64,000 bases of DNA from NCBI GenBank assembly GCA_963799395.1, contig CAWCWZ010000070.1:1-64000 (forward strand). The letters run 5' to 3'. Shown piece after piece: positions 38,793 to 48,290 of this stretch (its first letter is position 1; every line of letters begins with the position of its first letter). This DNA comes from Bog-752 sp963799395 (GTDB lineage: Bacteria > Actinomycetota > Thermoleophilia > UBA2241). The notes beneath the pieces are model-generated. The model was not told where the DNA came from. It worked only from the letters and a program-made list of their open reading frames with translations, and made no database searches. The position numbers and the translations under genes are program-made.

Positions 38793-40013
38793 GTGGACGA
38801 ACATGCGCAGTCGCCGGCCGTGCAGCCCCATCTCGTCGAGCTTCACGCCGACCGCATCGGCAGCGGCGTGCTGGTCTGCGATCCCACGGGGACCATCGTC
38901 GATTGCAACCGCGCCGTCGCCGAGATCCTGGGCCTCGACAGGCACGAGATCATGGGGCGGTCGGTCGCCGACCTCGCCTGGCTACCCGTCGCCCCGTTCC
39001 TCGAGGACGGTCGACCGCTGGGCGAGTTCGGCGTGCGGGCGCTGGCCGAGCTGGGTGCCGGCCGCAGCATCCCGCCGACGGTCGTCGGAGCGCAGGCCGA
39101 CGACCAGGGCGAACCGGTGTGGACTCTCGTCTGTGCGCATCCGTCGCCGCCCGACGAGCAGGGTCTGATCAGCGGCGCCGTCGTCACGATCACCGACATC
39201 ACCGCCCTCAAACGCGCCGAGACGCTCTACGCGGGGGTGGTCGACGAGCTCCACGGCGTGTTGCATGCGCTGCCCGACCTCTACTTCAGGCTCGACGCCG
39301 GGGGAGCGGTGATCGACTTCAACATCGGCTCGGGCTTCGACGCCTGCATCACCTCCGACGAGTTTCTCGGCCGCCGGCTCGAGGAGTTCGTGCCCGCCGA
39401 GCTCGCCGTCGCCACGCGCAAGGGTATCGCCGCGGCGCGACTGTCGGGCGAGCCCCAGACGGTCGAGATCAAGCTCGAAACGCCCGCCGCGGGGCGCGCC
39501 TGGTTCGAGGGGCGGTACGTGGCGCTGCCCGACGGGGGCGCGGTCGTGATCGTGCGCGACATGACCGAGCAGCGCCGGGCGCAGGACGACCTCGCCCGCT
39601 CGGAGCGCCTGTACCGATCGTTGTTCGAGCGCGCGTCGGTCGGCGTGTTTCTGTTCGATACCGACCTGCGTATGACCGCCTGCAACGACGCTTTCCTGGC
39701 CATGACCGGGGGCTCGCGCGGCTATTTCACCGGCCTCGATCTGCGCGCCGTGCACGACCAGAGCTTCACGCCGACCCTCGAAGCCGCCCTGCACGGCAGC
39801 GAGGCGTCGCACGTCGGCCCGTATGCGCCCACGGGCGCCGGCGCCGCCGGCGGCGCCGTCAGCCTGCACGCCCGGCCGATCCTCGACGGCGACGGCGTCG
39901 TCGTCGGCGGCTTCGGGGTGGTCGCCGGCATGGCGCGCTCGCCGGCCGCCGCCGCCGCGCCGGCCACCGCCGCCGCGCCGGCCACCGTCGCGCCGCCGGC
40001 CGGCGAGCGCTGA
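38793..40013 (+). CDS. Multi-PAS domain sensor protein without visible output domain
   Basis: The 406-residue protein has three PAS-like domains: about 20-140 (SGVLVCDPTGTIVDCNRAVA then AEILGLDRHEIMGRSVADL), about 155-265 (LPDLYFRLDAGGAVIDFN) and about 280-385 (SVGVFLFDTDLRMTACNDA). Linkers such as ITDITALKRAE and RDMTEQRRAQDDLARSE are the usual PAS-to-PAS helices. It ends in an Ala/Pro-rich tail. No kinase, GGDEF, HTH or membrane segment is present, so it is a soluble sensor that must act through a partner. GTG 38793 was chosen; the frame is open further upstream into the tRNA gene, which cannot be coding. Confidence 0.82.
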   Translation: MDEHAQSPAVQPHLVELHADRIGSGVLVCDPTGTIVDCNRAVAEILGLDRHEIMGRSVADLAWLPVAPFLEDGRPLGEFGVRALAELGAGRSIPPTVVGAQADDQGEPVWTLVCAHPSPPDEQGLISGAVVTITDITALKRAETLYAGVVDELHGVLHALPDLYFRLDAGGAVIDFNIGSGFDACITSDEFLGRRLEEFVPAELAVATRKGIAAARLSGEPQTVEIKLETPAAGRAWFEGRYVALPDGGAVVIVRDMTEQRRAQDDLARSERLYRSLFERASVGVFLFDTDLRMTACNDAFLAMTGGSRGYFTGLDLRAVHDQSFTPTLEAALHGSEASHVGPYAPTGAGAAGGAVSLHARPILDGDGVVVGGFGVVAGMARSPAAAAAPATAAAPATVAPPAGER

Positions 40014-40058
40014 GCGTCACGTCGCCGGCCGCGTCGTGCCGGCCCCACGCGAAATCGC

Positions 40059-40490
40059 CTACAGGCCGCGCCAGAGGGGCAGACCGGTCACCTCGTCGTG
40101 GACGCGCTCCAGCAGCGGCCCGTGCAGCTCGGTGACGACGAGCTCGCAGGCGAACACGACGCAACCCGGCGCGGCGTGGCCGCCGAACGCGCGGCCGTCG
40201 CGGTCGGCCAGCGTGAGGTGCACGTGCGCGGCCGCGGCGCCGTCCCGCCGTGAGACGTTACCGGCCAGGGCCGTGATCTCCAGCGGCCGCTCCAGGTCGA
40301 ACTCGCGGTAGCTCCTGTCCGTCTGGTCGTAGTAGGCGAGGCGGGCGCGCTGCAGGGCTCCGAGGCCCTGCAGCGCGCCCGCCTCGATCCCGTGGTGGTC
40401 GGCCAGCGCCACGATCTCCTCGAGGAGGTCGGCGCCGTGGCGCAGGCGTGCCACGACCGACCGTCCCTGCGTGAACTCGATGCTGCCCAT
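40059..40490 (-). CDS. PPC/DUF296 domain protein
   Basis: The 143-residue protein is a single PPC (plant and prokaryote conserved, DUF296) domain, with VVARLRHGADLLEEIVALAD, GIEAGALQGLGALQRARLAYYD, the ITALAGNVSRRDG motif, the histidine pair in AAHVHLTLAD and GGHAAPGCVVFACELVV. The conserved histidines bind zinc in solved structures. The prokaryotic proteins form trimers; DNA binding, as in plant AHL proteins, is not shown for them. The ATG has AAGGGAG upstream. The gene is divergent from polA by 139 bases. Confidence 0.88.
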   Translation of the reverse strand: MGSIEFTQGRSVVARLRHGADLLEEIVALADHHGIEAGALQGLGALQRARLAYYDQTDRSYREFDLERPLEITALAGNVSRRDGAAAAHVHLTLADRDGRAFGGHAAPGCVVFACELVVTELHGPLLERVHDEVTGLPLWRGL

Positions 40491-40629
40491 GCCGGCTGCT
40501 CCCTTGGTTCGTGGATGTGTGCGCACGTCAGTATGACCCATCGGGACCTCTCGCAGGCGTCGCCGTAGCCGACGCGGTGTCGCCGCCGCCACCGCGGCCG
40601 CCGACGCGGGTTGGCTGTAGAATCGGTCC

Positions 40630-43244
40630 ATGGACGACGCCGCGGTCAAGGGCCGCCTCATCCTCATCGACGGCTCCAGTCTCGCCTACCGGGCGTACTT
40701 CGCCCTGCCCGAGGCGATCGCCACGCGCGAGGGCTTTCCGACGAACGCCATCTACGGCCTTGCGCAGATGCTCCTCAAGCTCGTGACCGAGTTCGAACCG
40801 GCCGCTGTGGCGGTGGCCTGGGACGCCCGCGAGAAGACCTTTCGCCACGAGGAGTTCGACGGCTACAAGGCCCAGCGGCCGCCCATGCCCGAGCCGCTCT
40901 CGCAGCAATGGGCGCACCTGCCGGGCCTCATGGACGCCTTCGGCATCCCCAATCTGGTGAAGCCCGGCTACGAAGCCGACGACATCCTCGGCACGCTCGC
41001 CGAAGAGGCCAAGCGGCAGGGTCGCGGTTCGCTCGTCGTCACCGGCGACCGCGACGCCCTGCAGATCGTCGACGACGACGTCTGGGTGGTGACCACCGGG
41101 CGCGGCGTCACCGACGTGAAGATCTACACGCCGGCCGGCGTGGTCGAGCGCTTCGGCGTGACGCCGGCCCAGATCCCCGACTTCATCGGTCTCAAGGGCG
41201 ACACCTCCGACAACATCCCGGGCGTGCCGGGGGTGGGCGAGAAGACGGCCGCCGCGCTGGTCCAGCAGTTCGGCACGGTCGAGCGCCTCTACGAGCACCT
41301 CGACGAGGTGAGCTCCGAGAAGCGCCGGACGCTGCTCGCCGAGCACGAGGCCGCGGCGCGCCTCTCCAAGAGGCTCGCCGGCATGGTGCTCGACGTGCCG
41401 CTCGACGACGACGTCGTCGGCATCGTCGGGCGCACGGGCTACACGCTGCCCGGACGCGAGGTCGAGGAGTTCTTCAAGCGCTTCGAGTTCGCGAGCCTGG
41501 TGCGCCGCGTGCGCGAGCTCTCGCGGTCGGCGGCGGCGCCCGCCGCCGCGGGCGCCGCCGCCGGGCCGACCAGCTTCCCCCGGGTGGAGCTGCCCGACGA
41601 CGCGGGCGCCCTGCTCGACGTGCTCGCCCGCGGCGACGCGGCGCTCGGCGTCGTGGCGCTCGGCGAAACCGAAAGCGACGGCTGGATCGCCGCCGTCTAC
41701 GACGGCGGCGACGCGGCCGTCGCGGCCCCGCTCGCGCCCGACGACTGGCGCCGGTTGTGGCGTGCGGCGGCGCACGTGGTGACCCACGACGCCAAGTCGC
41801 TGCCGTACTTCACGGCGGCCGCCGTCCGACCCGGCCTTCGACACGGACATCGCGGCCTACCTGCTCCAGCCCGAACGGCCCGAGGGCGACCTCTTCAAGC
41901 TCGCCCGCGTCGACCAGGAGGACATCGCTGAGGGTCCGCGGCACGAGGCGCTGGCCGCCACCCGGGCGGTGCTCACCTGGCGTCTCGCGGCCGAGCAGCG
42001 GCAGCGTCTCGGCGAGCTCGGGCTCGAGGCCCTCTACCGCGACATCGAGCTCCCTCTGGTGCGGGTGCTGGCGGCCATGGAGGCGGTGGGCGTGGCCATC
42101 GACGTGCATCGTCTGGGCGAGATCACGGCGCAGGCTGCGCGACCGCATCGACGAGGTCCGCGACGGCATCTTCACGCTCGCCGGCGCTGAGTTCACCATC
42201 GGCTCGCCGCAACAGGTCGCCGACGTGCTCTTCACCCGTCTGGGCCTGCAGCCCGTGCGCAAGGGCAAGACCGGCTACTCCACCGACGCGCGCGTCCTCA
42301 AGACGCTGCGCGAGCAGCATCCGATCGTGCCGCTCATCGAGGAGTGGCGCGAGCTCACCAAGCTCGTCAACACCTACCTCGAGCCCCTGCCGGCTTCGGT
42401 CGATCCGGGCACCGGCCGGCTGCACACCACCTTCAACCAGACCGTGGCTTCGACCGGCCGCCTGTCGAGCTCCAACCCGAACCTGCAGAACATCCCCATC
42501 CGCACCGAGCTCGGCAGCCAGATCCGCGACTGCTTCGTGGCCGCCGAAGGCAGCCGCCTGGTGGTCGCCGACTACTCGCAGATCGAGCTGCGCCTGATGG
42601 CCTTCCTGGCCCAGGAACCGGCCCTGATCGACGCCTACCGGCGCGGGGAGGACGTGCACCGGGTCACGGCCGCGGCGGTCGCCGGCATCCCGGTCGAGCA
42701 GGTGACGAAGACCCAGCGCGAACGCGCCAAGGCGACCAACTTCGGCATCATGTACGGGCTGTCGGCGTTCGGGCTCTCCGAGCAGGTCGACATGCCCGTC
42801 GACGAGGCCCGGGCCTTCATCGACGCCTACTTCGAGAAGTATCCGCGCGTCAAGGTGTTCCGCGAGAAGGTCATCGCCGACGCCGTCGAGGCCGGCTACG
42901 TCACGACCGTGTTCGGACGCCGGCGAGCGGTGCCCGAGCTGCGCGCCCACAACTTCAGGGAACGCTCGCTCGGCGAGCGTCTGGCGGTCAACAGCGTGCT
43001 GCAGGGCAGCGCCGCCGACATCATCAAGGTGGCCATGCTGCGGGTCACCGCGGCCCTCGCGGAACGCGGTCTGCGCTGCCGCCTCGTCCTGCAGATCCAC
43101 GACGAGCTCGTCTTCGAGAGCCCCGACGACGAGATCGACCAGGTGCTGCCGCTGGTGCGCGCGGCGATGTGCGACGCCTTCCAGATGGTTCCGCCGCTCG
43201 ACGTCGCGATCGGCGTCGGCGATACCTGGCTCTCGGCCAAGTAG
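40630..43244 (+). CDS. polA: DNA polymerase I (two frame breaks, near 41822 and 42131)
   Basis: The corrected product has about 870 residues, as expected. The 5'-3' exonuclease domain (1-290) has LILIDGSSLAYRAYFALP, GYEADDILGTLA, TGDRDALQIV and GLKGDTSDNIPGVPGVG. The central 3'-5' exonuclease-like domain is degenerate and lacks the DEDD residues, as in many actinobacteria. The polymerase domain carries motif A VVADYSQIELRLMAF, motif B RAKATNFGIMYGLS and motif C LQIHDELVFE. Two extra bases interrupt the gene: one in 41818-41826, after which AFDTDIAAYLLQPERPEG continues the exonuclease-like domain, and one at 42131, after which RLRDRIDEVRDGIFTL continues. A real break here would probably be lethal or severely mutagenic, so sequence error is likely. 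Confidence 0.9.
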
Positions 43245-43283
43245 GGCGGCGCGCGTCGCCGACCGGGACGACGGCGCAAGTGG

Positions 43284-43289
43284 TACAAT
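43284..43289 (+). promoter_or_regulatory. Probable -10 box and structured leader of rpsA
   Basis: TACAAT lies 99 bases before the rpsA ATG. The transcript leader then holds a GACCC/GGGTC hairpin (about 43301-43327) and GCGGG/CCCGC just after it. S1 often controls its own translation through leader structure; that is only suggested here. No good -35 hexamer is visible. Confidence 0.5.
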
Positions 43290-43387
43290 CCCCTAGCCTG
43301 TGACCCGAGGCGGTCCTTCAGGGTCGCGGGCTCACCCGCAAGCGACGGACCGCAAGACGCACACGGAAAGGAAGGCAAGCGACCGAC

Positions 43388-44881
43388 ATGACCGAGAACA
43401 CTCAGGAAGCCGAGCCCGTTCACATCTCCCCCGAGAACGCCCAGATCATCGCCGAGAGCGAGGGCTACCTCACCGAGGTCGACGGACAGATCGTCCCCAA
43501 TTACGACCTCACCATCAACATCTTCGGCGAGGGCGACATCGTCACCGGGACCGTGGTGCGCATCGACAAGGACGAGGTCCTGGTCGACATCGGCTACAAA
43601 TCCGAAGGCGTCATCCCCGTCAGCGAGCTCTCGATCCGCAAGTCCGTGAACACCTCCGACGAGGTGCAGCTCGGCGAGGAGATCGACGCGCTCGTCATGC
43701 AGAAGGAGGACGCCGACGGGCGGCTGATCCTCTCCAAGAAGCGGGCCCGCTTCGAAAAAGCCTGGAAGCGCATCGAGGAGGCCCACGAAAGCGGCGTCCC
43801 GGTGCAGGGCACCGTCATCGAGGTCGTCAAGGGCGGTCTCATCCTCGACCTGGGCGTACGCGGCTTCCTGCCCGCCTCGCTCGTCGACATCCGCCGTGTG
43901 CAGGACCTCTCCGAGTACGTCGGTCAGGAGCTCTCCTGCCGCGTCATCGAGATGAACCGCAACCGCAACAACGTGGTGCTGTCGCGCCGCGCGGTCCTCG
44001 AAGAGGAGCGCAAAGAGGTCCGCCAGCAGATCATCGACGAGCTGAACGTCGGCGACATCGTCACCGGCACCATCTCGAACATCGTCGACTTCGGCGCCTT
44101 CGTCGACCTCGACGGCATCGACGGCCTCATCCACATCTCCGAGCTGTCCTGGACCCACATCAACCATCCCTCCGAGGTCCTGCAGGTCAACCAGGAGGTC
44201 AAGGTCAAGGTCCTCGACATCGACCGTGACCGGCAGCGCATCAGCCTGGGTCTCAAGCAGACCCAGGAAGACCCCTGGCAGAGGATCGTCGCCGAGCATC
44301 GCATCGGCGACGTCGTCCAGGGCCGCGTCACCAAGATCGTGGCCTTCGGCGCGTTCGTCGAGATCTACGAGGGCATCGAAGGTCTCGTGCACATCTCGGA
44401 GCTCGCCAACCGGCACGTCGAACGCCCCGACGAGGTCGTCTCAGTCGGCCAGCAGGTGCAGGTCAAGGTCATCGAGATCGACTCCGACCGCCGCCGCCTG
44501 AGCCTCAGCATCAAGCGGGTCGAAGGTCAGCAGGTCGAGCCCATGATCAAGCCCGAACCCGAAGCCGAGGCCGAATCCGAGGCCGACGATCACGACGAGG
44601 TGCTGGCCGCCGAGGCGGTCGCGGAGGTCGTCGAGGAGCAGGCCGTCGCCGAAGCTATCGCGGAGGTCGCCGAAGAGGACGCCGCCGACGAGGTCGTCGC
44701 GGAAGCCGCCGAAGAGGAGGCCGTCGAAGAGGCCGAGCTCGCCGACACGCCGACGCTCGGGCTGAGCGACGAGGTGTTCCCGGCGAGCGCCGATCAGCGC
44801 GCGGCCGACGAGGTTGACGAGGCCGACGACGCCTCGGCCGCCGCGGACGAGGCGTCCGACGAGCCGGCCACCGAGGCCTAG
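43388..44881 (+). CDS. rpsA: Ribosomal protein S1 (four S1 domains, acidic tail)
   Basis: The 497-residue protein contains four S1 RNA-binding domains: GDIVTGTVVRIDKDEVLVDI (about 45), GVPVQGTVIEVVKGGLILDL (about 138), GDIVTGTISNIVDFGAFVDL (about 222) and GDVVQGRVTKIVAFGAFVEI (about 307). A highly acidic Glu/Asp/Ala/Val tail (about 385-497) follows. This is the four-domain form typical of actinobacteria and other Gram-positives. It helps mRNAs bind to the 30S subunit. ATG 43388 lies behind AAAGGAAGG. Confidence 0.96.
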   Translation: MTENTQEAEPVHISPENAQIIAESEGYLTEVDGQIVPNYDLTINIFGEGDIVTGTVVRIDKDEVLVDIGYKSEGVIPVSELSIRKSVNTSDEVQLGEEIDALVMQKEDADGRLILSKKRARFEKAWKRIEEAHESGVPVQGTVIEVVKGGLILDLGVRGFLPASLVDIRRVQDLSEYVGQELSCRVIEMNRNRNNVVLSRRAVLEEERKEVRQQIIDELNVGDIVTGTISNIVDFGAFVDLDGIDGLIHISELSWTHINHPSEVLQVNQEVKVKVLDIDRDRQRISLGLKQTQEDPWQRIVAEHRIGDVVQGRVTKIVAFGAFVEIYEGIEGLVHISELANRHVERPDEVVSVGQQVQVKVIEIDSDRRRLSLSIKRVEGQQVEPMIKPEPEAEAESEADDHDEVLAAEAVAEVVEEQAVAEAIAEVAEEDAADEVVAEAAEEEAVEEAELADTPTLGLSDEVFPASADQRAADEVDEADDASAAADEASDEPATEA

Positions 44882-44896
44882 GACCGGACGAACCCG

Positions 44897-44938
44897 CGCG
44901 GCGGCGGCGGGCCGCTGCAGCGGCCCGCCGCCGCCGCG
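44897..44938 (+). terminator. rpsA terminator palindrome
   Basis: A perfect 42-base palindrome (21-bp stem, no spare loop base) of GCGGC-type sequence centred on CTGCAG follows the rpsA stop by 15 bases and precedes the coaE start by 15 bases. Confidence 0.85.
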
Positions 44939-44953
44939 ACCTATGGTGGAGCA

Positions 44954-45590
44954 GTGAAGCCACATCGCATCCCTCGCCTCGGCGTGACCGGTGGCATCGG
45001 TTCGGGCAAGTCGACTGCCACGGCGTTCCTCGCCGAGCTCGGCGCGTCAGTCGTGTCGGCCGACGAGCTCGTCCACCACCTGCTCGAGGAACAGGCCATC
45101 ATCGATCGCGTCGAGCGTCACTTCGGCGACGGCGTCCTCGAGGACGAGCAGATCGACCGCCCGGCGCTGGCGCAGGTGGTCTTCAGCGACGCCGGCGAGC
45201 TCGTCTGGCTCGAAAGCCTGCTGCACCCGCACGTCAAACGCCTGATCGACGCCTGGGCGAGAGAGCAGGAGGCGCGTCGGCCGCGACCGCCCCTCTTGGT
45301 CGCCGAGGTGCCGCTGCTCTTCGAGACCGGCATGGCCGACGTGTTCGACTACATCCTGCTCGTGACCGCGCCCGAAGCCGCTCGCCGCAAGCGGCTCTCG
45401 GCCAAGGTGACGAGCGCCGAGTTCAATCGCCGCGCCGCCCGCCAGCTAGCCCGAAGCCGACAAGGCGATGCGCAGCGACTTCGTGGTCGAGAACGTCGGC
45501 AGCCGCGAAGGCCTGAAACGGTACGTGGGCGAGACCTATGCGGCGATCCTGGCCGAAAGCGGCCAGGGCGTCTCGCCGCCGGCCCGCTGA
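44954..45590 (+). CDS. coaE: Dephospho-CoA kinase (frame break near 45448)
   Basis: The corrected product has about 211 residues. The P-loop is GVTGGIGSGKSTATAFLAEL (GGIGSGKS), followed by VVSADELVHHLL, the LHPHVKRLID segment and PLLVAEVPLLFETGMADVFD. It phosphorylates dephospho-CoA in the last step of coenzyme A synthesis. At 45445-45452 one extra base breaks the frame after RRAARQL; removing it continues to PEADKAMRSDFVVENVG, which matches the usual CoaE C terminus (NxGs motif), and to a stop at 45588-45590. Uncorrected, the frame runs into the next gene and hides both ends. GTG 44954 has GGTGGAG upstream. Confidence 0.9.
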
Positions 45591-45598
45591 GCGATCGC

Positions 45599-46180
45599 GT
45601 GCGGCGCCGTCTGCTGATCGGCGGCCTCGTCCTCGCCGCGCTGGCGGTCGTGTGGGGCCTTCTCATGCTGACCAAGCCGGCCCCGTTCCTGCGCGCCGTC
45701 TACCCGCTCTCCCACGTCGACGCCATCCGCGCCGCGGCGCGCAAGAACCATCTCGATCCCGCGTTGGTGGCGGCCGTGATCTACGAGGAGAGTCGTTTCC
45801 GCGGCGACGTGAGCTCGCACAAGGGCGCCGTCGGCCTCATGCAGGTGCTGCCTTCGACCGCCCTGGACATCGCCCGGAGCACGGGGGGGACGGGCTTCGT
45901 CGTGTCGGATCTCACCCACCCGCGCGTCAACATCCTCTACGGGTGCTACTACCTGCGGCAGCTTCTCGACCACTATCACGGCTCCGAGGCGGCCGCCGTG
46001 GCCGCCTACAACGCCGGGCAGAGCAACGTCGATGCGTGGCTTACGACCAGCGGGGGCAAGCTTGCTCCGCAGGACATCCCGTTCAGCGAGACGCGCGACT
46101 ACGTGACGCACGTGCTGGCGCTCCAGAAGCTGTACCGGAAGGCCTATGGAGCGCAGCTGGGTCCCGCCGACGGGAGCTGA
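45599..46180 (+). CDS. Membrane-anchored lytic transglycosylase (SLT family)
   Basis: The 193-residue protein has an N-terminal membrane anchor (LLIGGLVLAALAVVWGLLML) and an SLT-type domain with the catalytic Glu in AVIYEESRF, KGAVGLMQVLPSTA and AVAAYNAGQSNVD. It cleaves the MurNAc-GlcNAc bond of peptidoglycan to give 1,6-anhydro products. GTG 45599 lies 8 bases after the corrected coaE stop, so the two are co-transcribed. Confidence 0.9.
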   Translation: MRRRLLIGGLVLAALAVVWGLLMLTKPAPFLRAVYPLSHVDAIRAAARKNHLDPALVAAVIYEESRFRGDVSSHKGAVGLMQVLPSTALDIARSTGGTGFVVSDLTHPRVNILYGCYYLRQLLDHYHGSEAAAVAAYNAGQSNVDAWLTTSGGKLAPQDIPFSETRDYVTHVLALQKLYRKAYGAQLGPADGS

Positions 46181-46184
46181 CCGA

Positions 46185-46213
46185 TTGCGAACGTGTGTTC
46201 GCTCTGCTAGCAT
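46185..46213 (+). promoter_or_regulatory. uvrB promoter, probably giving a leaderless mRNA
   Basis: TTGCGA (46185-46190) and TAGCAT (46208-46213) are 17 bases apart, with TG one base before the -10. Transcription would start within a few bases of the uvrB ATG at 46223, and no Shine-Dalgarno sequence lies between, so the message is probably leaderless. Confidence 0.7.
46188..46201 (+). promoter_or_regulatory. LexA (SOS) box in the uvrB promoter
   Basis: CGAAC-GTGT-GTTCG is a perfect match to the Gram-positive/actinobacterial LexA site CGAAC-N4-GTTCG. It lies between the -35 and -10 hexamers, where bound LexA would block RNA polymerase. Confidence 0.88.
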
Positions 46214-46222
46214 CGCACCATC

Positions 46223-48235
46223 ATGACGGACACCTTTCAACTCGAAGCCGACTACTCGCTCACCGGCGACCAGCCCGAGGCGGTCGCGAGCCTGAGCCAG
46301 GGCGTGGCCCGCGGCGATCGCTTTCAGACGCTCCTCGGAGTCACGGGCTCGGGCAAGACCTTCACCATGGCCAACGTCATCGCCAGGGCGCGCAAGCCGA
46401 CCCTCGTGATCGCCCACAACAAGACGCTCGCGGCGCAGCTGTGCAACGAGTTCCGCGAGTTCCTGCCGGGCAGCGCGGTCGAGTACTTCGTGAGCTACTA
46501 CGACTACTACCAGCCCGAGGCGTACGTCCCCCAGCAAGACCTGTACATCGAAAAGGACTCGTCCATCAACGACGAGATCGACCGCCTGCGCCACGCCGCC
46601 ACCAACGCCCTGCTCATGCGGCGCGACACCGTCATCGTGGCGAGCGTGAGCTGCATCTTCGGCCTCGGATCGCCCGACGACTACCTGCAGAGCGTGGTGC
46701 TGCTGCGGAGCGGCGAGCGCATCGACCGCGACGCCGTGCTGCGCAAGCTGGTCGACATCCAGTACCAGCGCAACGACTACGAACCCTCGCGCGGCAAGTT
46801 CCGCGTGCGCGGCGACTCGTTCGAGGTCTGGCCGGCCGACCAGGACACCCTGGTGCGGGTCGAGCTGTGGGGCGACGAGATCGAGGCCATCACCCGCTAC
46901 GATCCGGTGAGCGGGGAGCTCGTCGACAAGCCCGAGTACGTGGCCGTCTACCCGGCGACGCACTTCGTCACGAACGGTCCGGCGGTCGAGCGGGCGCTCG
47001 CCGAGATCCAGCGCGAGCTCGACGAGCGCTGCGCCTGGTTCGACGAGCACGGCAAGGTCCTCGAAGCCCATCGCCTGCGCCAGCGCACGCAGTACGACAT
47101 GGAGATGCTGCGCGAGATGGGGTTCTGCAACGGCATCGAAAACTACTCGCGCATCCTGCTCGGCAAGCAGCCCGGGGCCACGCCCAACTGTCTGCTCGAC
47201 TACTTCCCCGGCGACTTCCTCGTGTTCATCGACGAGTCGCACATGACCGTGCCCCAGATCCACGGCATGTACGAAGGCGACCGCTCCCGCAAGCAGACGC
47301 TCGTCGACTACGGGTTCCGGCTGCCGAGCGCCCTCGACAACCGGCCGCTGCGCTTCGACGAGTTCATCGCCAAGGTGCCTCAGGTCGTCTTCGTGAGCGC
47401 CACGCCCGGGCCCTTCGAGCTGCGCGAGAGCGTCAACATCGCCGAGCAGATCATCCGGCCGACCGGCCTCGTCGATCCGGCCGTCGAGGTCCGCGTCACG
47501 GCCGGCCAGATCGACGACCTCATGAACGAAGCGCGGCGGCGCATCGAGCGCGACGAGCGGGTCCTGGTGACCACGCTCACCAAGCGCATGGCCGAAGACC
47601 TCACCGACTACCTGGTCGAGAACGGCTTCAAGGTGCGCTACCTGCACAGCGAGATCGACACCCTCCAGCGCCTCGAGATCGTGCGCGAGCTGCGCCTCGG
47701 CGAGTTCGACATCCTCGTCGGCATCAATCTGTTGCGCGAGGGTATCGACATGCCCGAGGTCACCCTGGTCGCCATCCTCGACGCCGACAAAGAGGGCTTC
47801 CTGCGCGGCCAGACGAGCCTCATCCAGACGATCGGCCGGGCGGCGCGCAACGTCAACGGCACCGTGATCATGTACGCCGATCGCGAGACCGACGCCATGC
47901 GCGTCGCCATCGACGAAACCAACCGCCGGCGTCGCCGGCAGGTGGCCTACAACGAGGAGCACGGCATCACACCGCGCAGCATCGTCAAGGCGGTCACCGA
48001 CATCGCCCAGATGAGCTCTCATCAGGCGGCGCTGCCCGGCAAGGGGCGGCGTCTGCGGGCGGTCGCCGAAGGCGGAGCCCTGCCGGCCGCCGACCTCGAG
48101 AAGCTCATCACCAACCTCGAAGCCGAGATGTTCGCGGCGGCCGACCAGCTCAAGTTCGAGTACGCCGCCAAGCTGCGCGACGAGATCAGAGAGTTGTCAC
48201 GCGAGCTGGGGCGGCGGCAGGCGACGGTCGCCTGA
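46223..48235 (+). CDS. uvrB: UvrABC excinuclease subunit B
   Basis: The 670-residue DEAD-type ATPase has Walker A GVTGSGKTFTMANV, the beta-hairpin YYDYYQPEAYVPQ that clamps damaged DNA, box FIDESHMTVPQ, motif VSATPGPFE, later motifs LVTTLTKRMAED, LREGIDMPEV and QTIGRAARN, and a C-terminal UVR motif (FAAADQLKFEYAAKLRDEI) that binds UvrA or UvrC. It verifies DNA damage handed over by UvrA. Expression should rise on DNA damage through the LexA box upstream. Confidence 0.97.
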   Translation: MTDTFQLEADYSLTGDQPEAVASLSQGVARGDRFQTLLGVTGSGKTFTMANVIARARKPTLVIAHNKTLAAQLCNEFREFLPGSAVEYFVSYYDYYQPEAYVPQQDLYIEKDSSINDEIDRLRHAATNALLMRRDTVIVASVSCIFGLGSPDDYLQSVVLLRSGERIDRDAVLRKLVDIQYQRNDYEPSRGKFRVRGDSFEVWPADQDTLVRVELWGDEIEAITRYDPVSGELVDKPEYVAVYPATHFVTNGPAVERALAEIQRELDERCAWFDEHGKVLEAHRLRQRTQYDMEMLREMGFCNGIENYSRILLGKQPGATPNCLLDYFPGDFLVFIDESHMTVPQIHGMYEGDRSRKQTLVDYGFRLPSALDNRPLRFDEFIAKVPQVVFVSATPGPFELRESVNIAEQIIRPTGLVDPAVEVRVTAGQIDDLMNEARRRIERDERVLVTTLTKRMAEDLTDYLVENGFKVRYLHSEIDTLQRLEIVRELRLGEFDILVGINLLREGIDMPEVTLVAILDADKEGFLRGQTSLIQTIGRAARNVNGTVIMYADRETDAMRVAIDETNRRRRRQVAYNEEHGITPRSIVKAVTDIAQMSSHQAALPGKGRRLRAVAEGGALPAADLEKLITNLEAEMFAAADQLKFEYAAKLRDEIRELSRELGRRQATVA

Positions 48236-48290
48236 CGCCGCCCGAGCCCGCCGGCTCCGTCGCGACGGGCGCCGACCAAGGGGAGAGGCC

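Noticed and set aside
41818..42134. Programmed frameshifting in polA
   Set aside because: Two breaks in one direction with no slippery sequence or stop-linked signal, alongside many similar breaks in other genes, favour sequence error.
45536..48022. 828-codon minus-strand frame opposite uvrB
   Set aside because: It is antisense to an unmistakable uvrB and has no recognisable motif.
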